The notes under the pieces were generated by a model. That model did no database searches and was not told the origin of the DNA. It worked only from the letters and a program-made list of their open reading frames with translations. Shown piece by piece: positions 12,571 through 26,108 of a stretch of 64,000 bases of DNA. Within the stretch, counting starts at the first letter, position 1, and every line of letters begins with the position of its first letter. A program made the position numbers and the translations under genes. The stretch comes from Tricholomella constricta (Eukaryota > Basidiomycota > Agaricomycetes > Agaricales > Lyophyllaceae): the NCBI GenBank assembly GCA_013368375.1, contig JAACJP010000001.1:496001-560000 (forward strand). Reading direction: 5' to 3'.

Positions 12571-13146
12571 TGAACGTGGTCTATTGGAGACTCAAGGCCG
12601 ATGGCTTTGGCAAATTCGAGGCGTCGTGTCGGTTCGTGGCTGGCAACTTCGGAACACGCGTGAAGTCAATTAGATACGGAAGGTGGAAGATAAGAATTCA
12701 TGCAGCACTGAAGGAAGCGCCTAGCGCTCATCTAGGAACCCCCGAAAACTGAACATGAGGCATCCTGAGAGATCACCAGGTCCTATGTGTAGAACCCTTT
12801 ACGCATGTGAACCAATCTGCCCCAAACCATGTTCCCATGGGCCACCGACGGATCCCCCTCTCGCCTCTTCAAACTTAGGCCTGCATAATCTATGCAATGC
12901 CCGACGTGCCAAACGGAGGAAAAGCCCATCTTTTCTAGCGTTTCATAGTTCATGATCTCCTGGAGCGACCGGTGATATACAACCATCTGAAACCCGGTGA
13001 ACGGGCCATCAAACCCACGCAAGCGATGCCATATGTACCAACCAACACCAAAAATTGATCCTTAGACTGGTCTCTCACCTCCTGATCTTTTTCAGTTCAG
13101 CAGCACCGTCCGTGACGGTAGACTCTGGAGTCTTCGTGCTGTCTTC
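12571..13146. other. Divergent intergenic region
   Basis: Upstream region shared by the WG-rich gene (minus) and the membrane-protein gene (plus). Short ORFs on both strands (for example minus 12783-13022) show no recognisable domain. No TATA box or RNA gene was identified. Confidence 0.5.
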
Positions 13147-14412
13147 ATGATGACCTTTCGTTGGAGCTGGATCTTCATTCTGTACTCGTTGTTGGTTCGA
13201 CTGGGCAGTGCCACAGTACCTGATGACAACCACATCGTTGATGATATCCACCGGCGAGCTGGAGCCTACGAATCGTGAGTCCTACTGCCTTGCATACTTT
13301 ATTTGCCGCCTAAGGTCTTCCATACGGTCAGAAACCGCGTTTTCGGATTTATGAGCTCCCCACCCGAGAAGCCAAATATCGCAGCAATAGTTGGCGGGGT
13401 CATTGGAGGCGTAGTGTTCACGCTAGTCGTCCTTGGCTGGTGTTTCGTATCCCGAAAGCGAAGAATATCTCACGTCGAAGAAGGTGCAAAAGGGCTCAAG
13501 GGAAGGCCAGACGGGTGGATACCAGACCTTAAATCTGAATTTTCACCTGACGAGAAGAATGGAGGGAAGTTCGACCGAATTCGCGATGCTCTAGCTCGTC
13601 GAGGAGTGCTCAAGAAATCTCGGCAGAGCATACTTCCTATTTTTCAAGTCGCCCTTCCCCCAGGCTCCACGGACTCCATAGACCGCCCTCCGCCTGCGGT
13701 ACCCAACCATGTTCCACGGTATCCTAGCGTCCTTGAAAGAGGGTACACTAAGAGGCGCCCCACACCACCATCATTAGAAGGCTATCCTGATTTATCACGC
13801 ACAGCCTCGGTAACCGACTCAATTCACTCCACGGACAGCGGCGGCGGAGGGGATAGACCAGGTCGGCGGAAAGTTCAAGTGCCACCCAAGGCTCTGATGG
13901 TGCCCATTCCAGGCCGGCCGCTTCCAGGGCTCTCTGCGGCCAGTGCCAAGAGCGCCGGACTGCGACCGCCCAAGTCCCCATCTCGACGGCGATCATGGTT
14001 CTCGAAACACCCGTTCAAGCATCCTTTCATACCCATACGCAATGTCGACAATACTCTTCGCTTCCCGCCTGGCTCCCCATTGCATCCTGGACTATATCAG
14101 CCATCGCGACAACATCTAGAAGCTCGGATGGAGGCTCGGAGTCCACGAATCGAGAGCATGAGCCCGCGCTCTAGCACCATGAGCGCTCGACATATGCCGA
14201 TGAAGTCTGCGAGGCGACAGCCCGTTCCGCTATACGAAGATTCCGGATCGTCAAAGCAGGCGCGGTTGATGGACGCACTAAGTGCGGGACTTGACGGCCC
14301 TCGGACTCCCGTCCAGAACGGTTCACGGACGGCTGTTCCTCCAAACAGCAGTAGACATCCTCTAGGCAGTAGTCGATTCCTCCCAGAGCCCCCCACCACC
14401 TCGTACATCTAG
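13147..14412 (+). CDS. Type I single-pass membrane protein, unknown function
   Basis: Exons 13147-13274 and 13332-14412, giving 402 residues; the 57-nt intron restores frame at TC|A. The N-terminus is a signal peptide (MMTFRWSWIFILYSLLV) followed by only about 35 lumenal or extracellular residues. A Gly/Val-rich transmembrane helix (IVGGVIGGVVFTLVVLGW) precedes a basic stop-transfer SRKRR. The cytosolic tail of about 300 residues is disordered and rich in Pro, Ser and Arg. The layout resembles fungal Mid2/Wsc-like or Skg6-like anchors, but the ectodomain is very short and no sensor domain is visible. Function not assigned. Confidence 0.7.
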
Positions 14413-14528
14413 TTGATTGGTAGTCATTGTACTTGCAACACATTCTTAGTCGAATCACGACGCATCATGACAACTTGGAACATAATTAAGGCCATCGATT
14501 TTGGGTACGTCTCCCATATATGACGTCA

Positions 14529-16104
<1,576 letters not shown>

Positions 16105-16458
16105 CGTATTGAGTCCACTGGTCGTGTAGCGTATGAAAAAGTGGTTTCAAAAATAGGTCGGCCGGCTTTTCCGAAAGGAATATTTTCCCGATCGTTGTCA
16201 CGTGGGTGACGCGACTTCGGCCTTCAGTGCACTGGTACCCAATTTGGCTTCCAGGCTGGCGGCAATTACTTGGAAGTATGAGCTTGGTTATGCTATATCC
16301 TGTGTATCGACAGGTCGTCGCTGCAAAATCTTCAATAGCGAAAGATTCAACTCAAAGTCGTCAACCACGTGCATGCGCGACGTGTTGTTTGTGTATATTG
16401 GGCTCGACGCGTTGATGAGCCGGACGCGTTTATTATTGTTTTTCATGAAACTCACAAA
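16105..16458. promoter_or_regulatory. Divergent promoter region of LYS12 and the Cdt2-like gene
   Basis: The 354-bp gap between two start codons pointing away from each other must hold both promoters. I see no clear TATA box and no convincing ORF. Confidence 0.5.
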
Positions 16459-18272
16459 ATGCTTCTCAGTCCTACTTCGTCCCCTCAGCCCATTCTTTAT
16501 GACCGTACCAATGTCCTGGACACGCCTATCCAGACCAAGCTATCCTTCGCCCTCCCCACACCTCCATACGACAAGCAGGTCAAACGACCCGCTGCCACAG
16601 GTCAATTTACGGAACAGAAAAAACGCAAGCTTAATCACGATGAGCCCAATGATACTGCCAGCGACTCCGAAGAAAGTGATTGTGACGGCGATGTGGAGAT
16701 GGAAGATTTTGCTGTTGTCAAAGCGAGGGCGCGAAAGTATACACCCTTCGAAACGAATATGCGAGCAGTGATGAGAGTACCTGGAAGGGGTAGACAGGAA
16801 AATCGTACGTCCACTCCAATCAGTTACCTTCGTCTCGAATATTTACTTCGTTCCCAGCATCTACTCGGGCAATCCTTCAGACTTTCGTCTCGTCACACAA
16901 ATCAGACGTTTTCAAGTGCGAATCGAATGACGCGAATGCGTACCTAACACCTCCATATGCATGCTCATATACACAGGGTAACACTATGCTCCCCACCGCC
17001 TGCAATTTGTTGCTCATTGGTAATTACAGCTGCAAAGAAAGGTGGCATTCCAATTCTAGCTGTGGCGACGGAGCAGGGCACTGTGCAACTCCTCAATACT
17101 TCCAAGCGAAAAGACTGGGATACTGGTATGTTGATATATTAATATGTGTTCCTGGAAGCGTCTCCAATGACGATCACCAGAACCACCTCGTACAACGTTG
17201 CCAATTCACAACAATGGCGTTTTCGATGCGAAATGGAACATGGACGATACCTTGTTAGCTACGTGCTCTGGAGACCATTCTACACGCATTACGTGCCCGA
17301 CGACACAAATGGTTACACATGTTCTTCAAGGCCATGCGAGCACCGTTAAATGTGCTGTCTGGGACCCCGGACATAGAGAGTTGTTGAGCACAGGTGGACG
17401 GGATGGTAGCATCTGCATATGGGATCTGAGAGTGGCAGGGGAGACGGAGGAAGACGGCCCCAATTTTTTGAATCCAGTGATATCGATACCGCGAGCGCAC
17501 GAAGAGAGGAAGGTCAAGCGGGGACGTCGCGGAAAGAACATACCAGCACCAAAAAGCATCACGGGCCTGTCGTATCCGGAGATGGGACCATACGGACTAG
17601 TTAGCAGTGGTTCTTGCGATGGGTATGTTTCGTATATCTCGAGCCCATTTGCCTTCTAACCCGCTTCGTAGCATTCTTAAGTATTGGGACCTCCGATTCC
17701 TAAGCAACACCAAGAAGTCGAAATCAGCAAAACCGAGCCCGCCTGCAAACCTCTATTCCTCTCCTAACGATCCGACGACCCTGCATGGCTCTCGTCGCCC
17801 GCGTGGTATTATCAGAGTAACTGCGGGGATAGGTCCAACTGCCGGCCTCATATTTGGTCTTGGGGCCGATTCCCGAATTCACGCCTACAACCTCCCGTCT
17901 CTGGAGGCTCTGGAAACAGGCTATGACCACAAAAACATGCAAACAAATTCGTTTTATGTGGGGTTGTCGTTATCCCCCTGTGGTCGCTGGCTTGCTTCTG
18001 GCAGTGGCGGGACCGGCAATGGCACACATGGAAGCGCATTCCTCTTCGATGTAGCAAATGCTGCACGACCAACATGTATGGCGCCACGGCAAGAAGGAGT
18101 ACAGCTAAGCAGTCAGCAAGGAGAAGTTGGTGCCATAGATTGGGCGGAGGGTATGCTTGCATCGTGTGCTGATGACGGAACGGTACGCGTGTGGAGACCA
18201 GAGATCGAGACCTATCGGACATGTGTCGAACGGGCTGATGACAGTCGATGGGACTGGAGCTGGGCGATGTGA
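16459..18272 (+). CDS. WD40 substrate receptor, Cdt2/DTL-like
   Basis: Probable adaptor of a CRL4 (Cul4-Ddb1) ubiquitin ligase that targets replication factors bound to PCNA. Exons 16459-16804, 16858-16977, 17030-17125, 17181-17622 and 17672-18272, giving 534 residues. A disordered N-terminus with a basic and acidic patch (about 40-90) leads into WD40 repeats: AVATEQGTVQLLNTSKRKDW, NNGVFDAKWNMDDTLLATCS, HASTVKCAVWD, GSICIWDLR, GILKYWDLR and DDGTVRVWRPE. Two WDxR motifs (about residues 268 and 340) match the Ddb1-binding DWD box. The second intron restores a CSYTQAAKKGG junction. Other WD40 adaptors share these motifs, so Cdt2 rests on overall pattern rather than a search. Confidence 0.8.
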
Positions 18273-18436
18273 GTGCAACATAACCGACACCTGATTTGTA
18301 AGATATTATGTAGAAGTTGATACCGACGCCCCCAGAGTGAAACTTTAAGTGCGACATTCTGCGTAGTTGACATTCAAATATGCGTCTTATCCTGACTAAC
18401 GGTGACGCACTTTACTCATTTTGGAGGTCCGCCACC

Positions 18437-18445
18437 TATATATAA
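18437..18445 (+). promoter_or_regulatory. TATA box
   Basis: TATATATAA lies 37-45 nt upstream of the ATG of the NmrA-like gene. It is a strong TATA match and leaves room for a short leader (acaatcacaaaatctgcttca). Confidence 0.6.
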
Positions 18446-18481
18446 GAACGTACACGTCCACAATCACAAAATCTGCTTCAA

Positions 18482-19480
18482 ATGTCTAAATATTCATCCT
18501 TTGCTGTCGTTGGCGCAGGCTTCGTAGGACTCCCAATCACAAAGGCACTCACCAGAAAAAATGCCTCGGTGGTCGTCCTGACACGGTCGTCTTCGAAAAC
18601 TGACCTCGGGGATGGCGTCAAAGTGGCGCCCATAAACTATACTGATATCGCGGCCATTATTCGGGTTCTCAAGGAGAATCGCGTGGAGGTGGTCATCTCA
18701 ACCCTCGGTTCTGAGGGTCTCGCATCTCAAAATACGATTGCGGAAGCTGCGAAGGCAGCTGGCGTCAAATTGTTTGTGCCTTCAGAGTTCGGTGTACCCA
18801 CGGAGGGGTCGACAGAAGGTATATTCGCAGTGAAGGACAAGAGTGCCAGTAAGCTGATATCTTCTTCGTCTGGAGAAGGAGCTGATTGTATTCGTAGAGT
18901 ATATACAATCCCTTGGCGTGCCAACTGCCCGGTTCTATGTGAGGTCTGGTCGTGATTGAAGCTAAGCGCGATGCTCACTTCAAAGGCAGATTGGCTTCTT
19001 TACGCAAACCGTACCCGACGTTTTTGGGTACAAGGTCAATAAAAAGATCAACATCCTGGAGAATCTGAAGGGTGATAAACCTGCTTCTTTTACTGCTATT
19101 GAAGACGTGGCTGGTAAGTTAAACGAAAACATCGTAACGGATCCTTGCATACCTGATGCATCCCAGGCTTTGTCGCCCATGTTTTAACGACGCTTCACCC
19201 CGCCCAGTTAGATTATAGCGTGTTTCGGATCCAAGGACAAGCGGCGAGCTTGATAGAGCTGGCGCCAATCCTCGACACAACGGTGGAGCGTGTAAAGGAA
19301 GTACCTGGGCCTAACAGCAGTCTTTCGGCGTTCTTTCAAACACACATCGAGACTGGAGGAGGAAGCACAGGATGGGATGCAGCCACAGGCAGCGAGAGCA
19401 AAGATAAAGCGGGGAGCTCAAATTATTTGTGGGAAGGCCACCATTGGAAGTCCATAAGGGATGTCATTTTCCCCAAGTGA
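18482..19480 (+). CDS. NmrA-like / isoflavone-reductase-type NAD(P)-binding protein
   Basis: Exons 18482-18848, 18898-18943, 18986-19113 and 19167-19480, giving 284 residues. The N-terminal Rossmann motif is VVGAGFVGLPITKAL. VVISTLGSEGLASQ and KLFVPSEFGVPTEG follow, as in the NmrA/PCBER atypical short-chain dehydrogenases. The C-terminal half gives substrate specificity and is not diagnostic. Basidiomycete genomes carry many such genes, acting as redox sensors or small-molecule reductases. The second exon (46 nt) and the 42-nt intron after it are needed to keep the frame through ARFYVRQIGFF. The protein is somewhat short for the family. A TATA box precedes it. Confidence 0.8.
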
Positions 19481-19753
19481 TGGTTCAGATGCAATTTCAT
19501 CAAGTTACGGCGCAGCCAAGGATTAACGGGCGAGGTTATGCATAGACAAGGAACTGCGAAGCAACCAATTAAACAAAGGGTGGGTATTAAAAGAGACGCA
19601 CAAGTCATCGATTCTTGAAATGATTGTGGCCTGAATATCTACGGAGACGTAATTTACAAATGCGGTGGTACCTGATTCTGGGACGGATGCGACGTGAGAA
19701 ATGGGTCGCGGTGCGAGGAATATGGCAAAAAGCGAAAGAAAGATGCCCTAGAA

Positions 19754-20646
19754 TTATTTCTTCTGTATAGCGTTCACTAGCCTGCGAAGAGACAGTCGTT
19801 GCAAAACGTCAAATAAATTGATCTGAAAGACAGAGAAAGGCGGCGTACCAATCTAGACCCTCTTCCAAGCCCTCACCCTTTGTCGCGCAACTACCCCTCA
19901 CACTCCATGGTCTCATCTTCTCGCCTCCTGCAAGGCCAAGCTGCTCGCTTATATCTTCCGGTTTGAGAGCTCCAGGAGTGTCCTGCTTGTTACAAAATAC
20001 GAGCAGTGGCACGCCTTTGAGCTCTTCTTCTGAAAGCATGGTCAATAGCTCGGTCCGTGATGTCGTCAGGCGGGCGTGATCAGCAGAGTCAATCACATAT
20101 ATGATTGCAGAGGTGTTGGGGAAGTAACAGCGCCAATATGGTCTGAAACAAAAGATATCAGGGAGTTTAGTATGAATGAGCGAAGACGCCTTTACCGTAT
20201 GCTTGACTGTCCCCCTAGATCCCATACTTGAAATTTGATGTTTTTGTACTGGCAGAGTAAGTCAGGCACCATATTGTAGGGTATACATGTATTAACAGCT
20301 CACCTGAACCGTTTCTACATTGAATCCGATTGCTGCAAACGTTGTCGCGCTTTAGTGAAGCTCCGATATACAGAGCCCTACGTACTCGGTATGGTTGAAA
20401 CGACTTCACCAATCTGCCTCCTGCTCAGAGAATGGATAATAGTAACGACTGATCAAATACCTGCAGTCGGTATAATATAGTCGTCTTCCAGAGGGTCAGT
20501 TAGCTGAGCTCCATCCGAACAGCACATCAGCAACCTACCTTGCCAGCCGAGTCCAAGCCGAGCATCAAAATCCGTACATCTTGATCTTTGCTCCATCGAA
20601 CCAGCGATGTAAGTGACGAGAAGAGAGAAGAGATTGTGAGCCCCAT
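19754..20646 (-). CDS. ARL1: ADP-ribosylation factor-like GTPase, Arl1 type
   Basis: Small GTPase recruiting golgins and GEFs at the trans-Golgi. Seven exons (20539-20646, 20461-20484, 20386-20413, 20304-20332, 20196-20248, 19849-20142, 19754-19781) give 187 residues. The P-loop GLDSAGKT is split by intron 1 after GK. Switch 1 is IPTIGFNVE, switch 2 WDLGGQSSIRPYWRCYF, and the guanine motifs are NKQD and SCA. Gly2 (MGLTISS) allows N-myristoylation. The IRPYWRCYF sequence and the SAIIYVIDSAD strand fit Arl1 better than Arf1 or Arl3. The C-terminus DWLVNAIQKK is recovered only through a final 28-nt exon. Confidence 0.92.
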
Positions 20647-20862
20647 GAGACCAGAGTCCTGGAAAGGTTGCTGAAGGTACAGGTGAAGCGTAGCGTCAAT
20701 GACAGAACAGTAAGAAGTTGTTCCCGTGATCTGGACGCTTCAGCACGTGGCAAATATTTTGATTCTTGATTCTTACCCTCGCCGTTGCTTTCGTTCACTG
20801 CTTCTCTGAGTCTCACTTGCCGACCAGGTCCTTTATAAACTACCCTTGGATTATACCATATA

Positions 20863-21805
20863 ATGTCTCTCTCCGACACTGTTCCACCAACCCCCGATCT
20901 TCCCAGAAAGTCGAAAACAAAAAAGTCGCGAAAAGACAAGGAATCTTCGCCGAATTCCCCAACCGACATTAAAGCTGGGACAAAGAAACCCAAGAAGAGT
21001 TCACGAATCAGCGCCTCCGATGCGAAGGAAGAGGACGCCGCCGAACCTGTGGCGAAGAGAGAGAAAATGAGGAGAAAACGGAAACGGGAGGCAGCCTCGG
21101 ATAACGAAGGTGAAGACGCAGATGCAGAGGACGCAAGCAAGAAGGCGAAAAAGAGATCGAAGTCTTCCGGTTCTGGCGATACCACCTCAGATGTCTCGGC
21201 CAAAAAACGAAAAAATAAAACGGGTTTTCTTGATCCTACCGAGGATGCATCCCTCTCTGATCAATCGCAAAAATGTCAGTCTCAATCACCTCGAATTTGC
21301 TGATGATATATAATTACCCTCTCTTCTCGGGTGAATCTAGGTTTAGTGTATGCATTCTTCCAATTCCATCGGCCATCGAAATGGAAATTTAATAAGGCCC
21401 GACAAAATTGGCTCGTTCGTAATATTTGGTCCGACGAAACGGCAAGTTGCAGATCTTCCCTGTTTTCCACACATCCTCAGACATAATTCACTAGGTTCCA
21501 GAAAGGTATCTTCCCCTCGCCCTGGGATACCTTGCGAAGGTACAAGGAGGCGTTCGGGAGGTGAGCTTAACGATTTTTGTGTCCGACGGGCACATTCTCA
21601 TCAACGCGTCCACTAGAATCTGCTTCAGTCATGTCATGCGGCACTGGAACCTTCAAAGGTCGTAGAGTCTCCTGCAGAATCGGCTGCGCCAATCGATCCT
21701 ACGCCTACAGAATCAATACCGCTGACGGATGCAGAAACCGTAAAAAAGGCTCGAGCCATGGTGCTCGTAGATCTTCTTGGTTCTTCGGAAGTGAAATCAT
21801 CGTAG
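20863..21805 (+). CDS. WKF-domain protein (C7orf50-like)
   Basis: Exons 20863-21274, 21341-21441, 21495-21560 and 21617-21805, giving 255 residues. The first 140 residues are Lys/Ser/Glu-rich with several basic nuclear or nucleolar signals (KKRSKSSG, KKRKNKTG). Exon 2 starts the WKF domain: VYAFFQFHRPSKWKFNKARQ, then NWLVRNIWSDE, then the conserved LGYLAKVQGGVRE. In animals the C7orf50 family is nucleolar and linked to ribosome biogenesis, so that role is inferred here. Intron 2 begins with GC (ACG|gcaagt), a GC-AG intron, because no GT donor keeps the frame. It is divergent from ARL1 across 216 bp. Confidence 0.8.
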
Positions 21806-22148
21806 ACTTCACGTGTGAGTGCACAAGACTGGCATATCCTACTGAGGGTGTATGGGCGTTGCGGGAAAGGTAACATTGATCCCGATTCGATTGACCTTGA
21901 CGTTCAGGAAATTTTGTAACTCTTCTTGTGATGCCTGTTTATCGAACTGCCAGGTTATAAGAATTAATTAACGCGAAAATGCGAAGCATACTTGGATGCG
22001 GGTGGACAGGCATGGACGCTGTTCAGCGCAGCTTGTCCTTGATTGGTTCCAAGGCCGAAGTCTTCGTGAATGTTCGATCACACAAGTACTGAACGTACTG
22101 AACCCTTGAGCTTAAGTACACCCGTCGTGCATCCATACGGCCTACACC
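21806..22148. other. Intergenic, no gene seen
   Basis: Between the WKF gene and the IME4-like gene, both plus strand. It holds the 3' region of one and the promoter of the other. No ORF, RNA gene or repeat was recognised. Confidence 0.5.
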
Positions 22149-24151
22149 ATGTCCCACGATGAGTTCAGAGTCTTGACAATCGCCACCCTCACCTCTCTCC
22201 TGGGCTCAGGTAGACTTTTCTTCCCAATGACGGCGATGAGCCTCCTTACGCGGGTCATTTCTACTAAAGTCCCATCCGGATTCTTTTCCAATCCATCCAC
22301 TCCGAATATCAGATTTAAGCTCACTGATCAATCACGGTTTGAAACCATTCTCGAGGAACTGTCGCGCACTTGGGACCAAGGGTTGATATCGCTTTCCCGA
22401 GAGAACGGTCAAATGACGGTGTTGGACATCGTCCTGGACTCTGCAGCACATGTGCGCTCTATTTCAGAAGGGGCCTCAGGCGATGCAGGCACTTCCCGTA
22501 AACGCAAGCGAGTAATTGACGAAGACGCGGATTCAGCTGCGGGAGACGAGGAGACGGAGGGTTCAGATGAAGAGATACCGTCTCACCCAACATCAACACT
22601 TGGAAGCCTGGGCAAGGACATGCGGGAAGCCTACGCGATACTGCAAAAGAGCACTGCGAGGGGGCGCTTACTTGCTGAACAGGTCTGACCGATTACCTTT
22701 ATCATTCTTTTTCGCTTAACTCCACACAGTTTCGATCTCCTGAAGAGAGGTTTGAACCCATCTGCTCCCACATAACGAAAGACGAATGTGCTAAAGGCCG
22801 ACGCGCGAATTCAAGCGCTTCCGCCTCCTCTGCCATCTGCGACCGCGTTCATTTCCGAGCGCTCATCCGTCCACACACCGATGTCACGCTCGGACACTGC
22901 TCGTACCTCAACACATGTTACTCCGAACCTACATATTCCCAGTCTCCTTCAATACCACCGTTCCCAGGGACTGCACACAGCCATGGTCAATTACCTCCTA
23001 ACACGCGAGGGCCAGTATCGTTGCCTTCTGGCCTTGGAGCCGGCGGCCGCGGAAAGGAGAAGGCGCCTTGCCGGTATCTCCACTACGAGGTTGATTGGGA
23101 CGAAGGAGATGGCGAGGGCGCAAGGATCTTGAATGGTAAAGGAAAAGATGTCGTCAAGAAGAAAAGAGTGCACAAGCTGGGTATCGGCCAGGGTCCCGCT
23201 GGAAAGCCGACGCCAGTGGTAGGTATCAAAATTCTGAGCCAGACAAATGGCTCAATATGCTGCAGCTCCCTCCGCAATGGATAAATTGCGACTTGCGGCG
23301 TTTTGACTACTCAGTACTGGGGAAGTTCCATGTTATTATGGCTGACCCACCGTGGGATATCCATATGAGTGTAGATCTTCTTTCCTTGCTGTCTGCGTCA
23401 CCTTCTCTCATTTTTAATTTTATTCAGTTGCCCTACGGCACGATGACAGACGATGAGATGCGTGCAATGCCCATTCCGACCCTCCAGGACGAAGGGCTTC
23501 TCTTCCTCTGGGTGACAGGTCGCGCGATGGAAGTCGGACGCGAATGCATGCGTGTATGGGGCTACACGCGTGTCGACGAAGTTGTCTGGGTGAAAACCAA
23601 CCAGGTTCGTGTCACACATCCTCCCATGTGGCGTTTCTCGACTGAAACGCCGCAGCTACAACGGGTAATACGAACGGGGAGGACAGGTCACTGGCTGAAC
23701 CATACCAAAGAGCACATGCTGGTGGGCGTGAAGACTGTCATTGACGAGTCTGGTGCCCTTAAATTCCCATCCTGGGCCAACCGAGGGCTGGACACGGACG
23801 TGATCGTTTCAGAGGTGAGGGAGACTAGTAGGAAACCGGAGGAGGTTTATGGGTTGATTGAAAGGATGTGCCCTGGTGGCAGGAAAATTGAAGTCTTTGG
23901 TAGAAAACATAACACGAGACCCGGGTGCGTCACGGTTCCGGCTCCTAATTTACGCTAACCTGTAGATCGTTGCGCATTTGAAGGTGGTTGACACTGGGGA
24001 ACCAGTTGGGACCTGATCAGATTTACGAGGACGACCTTGCTGCGAGGATCAAAACGAAGTGCGTCACCTGTCTTCGTTGAGCCTGACGAACTATTTACCG
24101 TTATTCGTTTGAAGGTATCCCGAGAGGAACATCAATGTCATGACGGATTAG
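22149..24151 (+). CDS. IME4: mRNA N6-adenosine methyltransferase, IME4/METTL3 family
   Basis: Catalytic MT-A70 subunit that deposits N6-methyladenosine on mRNA. Seven exons (22149-22682, 22730-23218, 23266-23370, 23428-23604, 23656-23924, 23984-24058, 24115-24151) give 561 residues. An N-terminal helical region with a Ser/Glu linker is followed by the CCCH zinc-finger pair ([38 protein letters not shown]) and the methyltransferase domain. The catalytic DPPW is at about residues 368-371, and [42 protein letters not shown] and [17 protein letters not shown] follow. The second finger has a 50-residue insertion between its cysteines. The order of motifs fits METTL3 rather than METTL14 or METTL4. 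Confidence 0.92.
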
Positions 24152-24309
24152 AACTTTGTCATCCAAACTTTCGCCCGCAATGCATTATCATCCTGGACAC
24201 ATTATTGTAGATGTAGTTTACTCGTATTCTAGATTACGACAACAAGCGCAAGTGTACAAATGTAAATACATCTAGCGAAGGCGAATAAGATACACCTGCT
24301 GACAGCGAT

Positions 24310-25869
24310 TCATACTCGGTCAAGCTCCTTAACTAGGAGGTCATTGACCGCCTTCACATTGTCGAGGTACACTGCACCAAATGTAAAAACCAGATCCACA
24401 AAGAAAAAAAGTACGCTTACCATGGTGCCCAGCATGGCTGATAACATACATTCTTCCCTTCCCATTCCCAGCCTGTCGCAAATTCTCCACGGATTGTTGA
24501 CCCCCTTCAGGATCCATCCAGTCATGATCACCATCTACGAGAGCATCAGGTAAAACAAAGTTGTGAATGTTTCAATAGGACTCACAAACAAAGGTGATCG
24601 GTATCTTCAATTCTGAAATACGATCTACGAGGGGTAGGCGTGCATGGGCTCCGGGCGCAAGGATATGTGCTATGGAGTTCTCTGAGACACCGCGAAAGAA
24701 CCGACCTTTGCAATGGGATACTCACAAATGCAATATTCTCCAGAACCCTTTGCGAGCGTGATGTTCAAGATGTACTCATGCATGTCTCGCGTGTCCTCCT
24801 CTGAAAGACCCATGAAACGACGAGACGAATACTGAACAAAATTGTAAGTGTCGTCGGCTTATTACGTAGATTGTGAACTCACTTTGCCTATCAGCATTGG
24901 TCCCCAGAAGAGAGTCGAACGGACGACCTGGAAAGGACTCCACCCCTCTTCCCATAAATAAGTGAGCAACTTTCTCGTTTTGCTCTCCTGCTTTTTCTCC
25001 ACCATCTGCTCAGCCCTGATCTCGTCCACCATTGCCTCAGTGGCCACCTCAGCGGAACCCGAATTGTCCGTATCTCTCGAATCTGTCAGTTCCCTAGATG
25101 GTACAGTGCAGTTTGGATCACGAGGAACCCCAGCCGGGGAGAGCAAAACGAGCTTATTCACTCGCGTGGGGTACTTCAGTGCATAAACCACACTGAAATA
25201 CGCACCGAGTGAATGCCCAATAAGGGTCATTTTGTCGAGACCCATCTTCTGCCGCCATTCTTCCAGCGAGTCTACAAAGAACGACTCGGCTTCCGTGACA
25301 CGACCAACAACATCGTGGCGCTTGGCTCTAACAGTAAATGGCACACGAGCAGATCGGCCCATTCCCAACCAGTCGAGGGCATAGACAGAGGACCCGCGGC
25401 GGCCGGCCCATTGCGCTAGTACTGGGAAGTTCTGATAGAAGAAACCAAGTCCTGCGCCGTACCCATGAAGTACGACTGCCGGAGGGGGTGCGTTGGATGA
25501 AGGTGACGTGGATAAAATAGAAAGTGTATTGAGGTATCGTTTGGTTGAGTCCAGGTCCACTCGCGAGCTATTTGCTATCACAGGGCTGTCACTGTTGGGC
25601 ATTGATGATAGATTCTGTGGTCTAAAGAACGGCAATCGTCTATGGCACTAAATTAGACCGGCATGGAAGGTTATCTATTTGAGGCATACCTGAGGAGCCG
25701 TTCTTCGCTGATTGCAGACTGTTTATCCCCGACAGACCACCTTGATAGATCATCAATTTCAAGTGTAACCAACCTTCAACGAAGACTCCCACCAACTGCG
25801 CAGACTGGCAGAAAAGGCTGCTGGGATTTCTCGTGCTGGTGGCAAGGGATCCGATAACGGAGCATCCAT
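24310..25869 (-). CDS. Alpha/beta hydrolase, ABHD5/CGI-58-ABHD4 type
   Basis: Seven exons (25774-25869, 25690-25718, 24883-25639, 24726-24831, 24586-24669, 24421-24534, 24310-24371) give 415 residues. The lipase-fold motifs are VVLHGYGAGLGFF (oxyanion), TLIGHSLGAYFS (nucleophile Ser), FVYGDHDWMD (Asp) and HAGHHVYLDN (His). The last also forms the HX4D motif of the CGI-58 group, where it was linked to lysophosphatidic acid acylation. Unlike animal CGI-58, the nucleophile serine is present. Yeast relatives (Ict1, Cld1) act on phospholipids or cardiolipin at lipid droplets or mitochondria, so a lipid-remodelling role is likely. The gene is convergent with IME4, 158 bp apart. Confidence 0.88.
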
Positions 25870-26108
25870 TGCAGAGATTCTGCGTAAGAGTGGGGAGGTA
25901 AAGGATCTGGACGTCGTGACGGGTAGGAAGAACTGCTCGAAGCGCTTGGGCGTGCGCCAGAGCGACTCCTTTTCAGTGTCAGTGCCATGCCGATGCCGAA
26001 CGTCCCTCGTCACTAGTCACGAGGATCTCATGGTAAGTCACGTGATACCCATGGACTTTGCCGGCTGGTCCACAGAGCCTGTCCCAAACAAACTCAACTC
26101 CTGCGGTC

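Noticed and set aside
23163..23222. Alternative IME4 intron starting at gtatcggcc
   Set aside because: It breaks the frame, whereas the 47-nt intron 23219-23265 joins the zinc-finger part to LPPQWINCD in phase 0.
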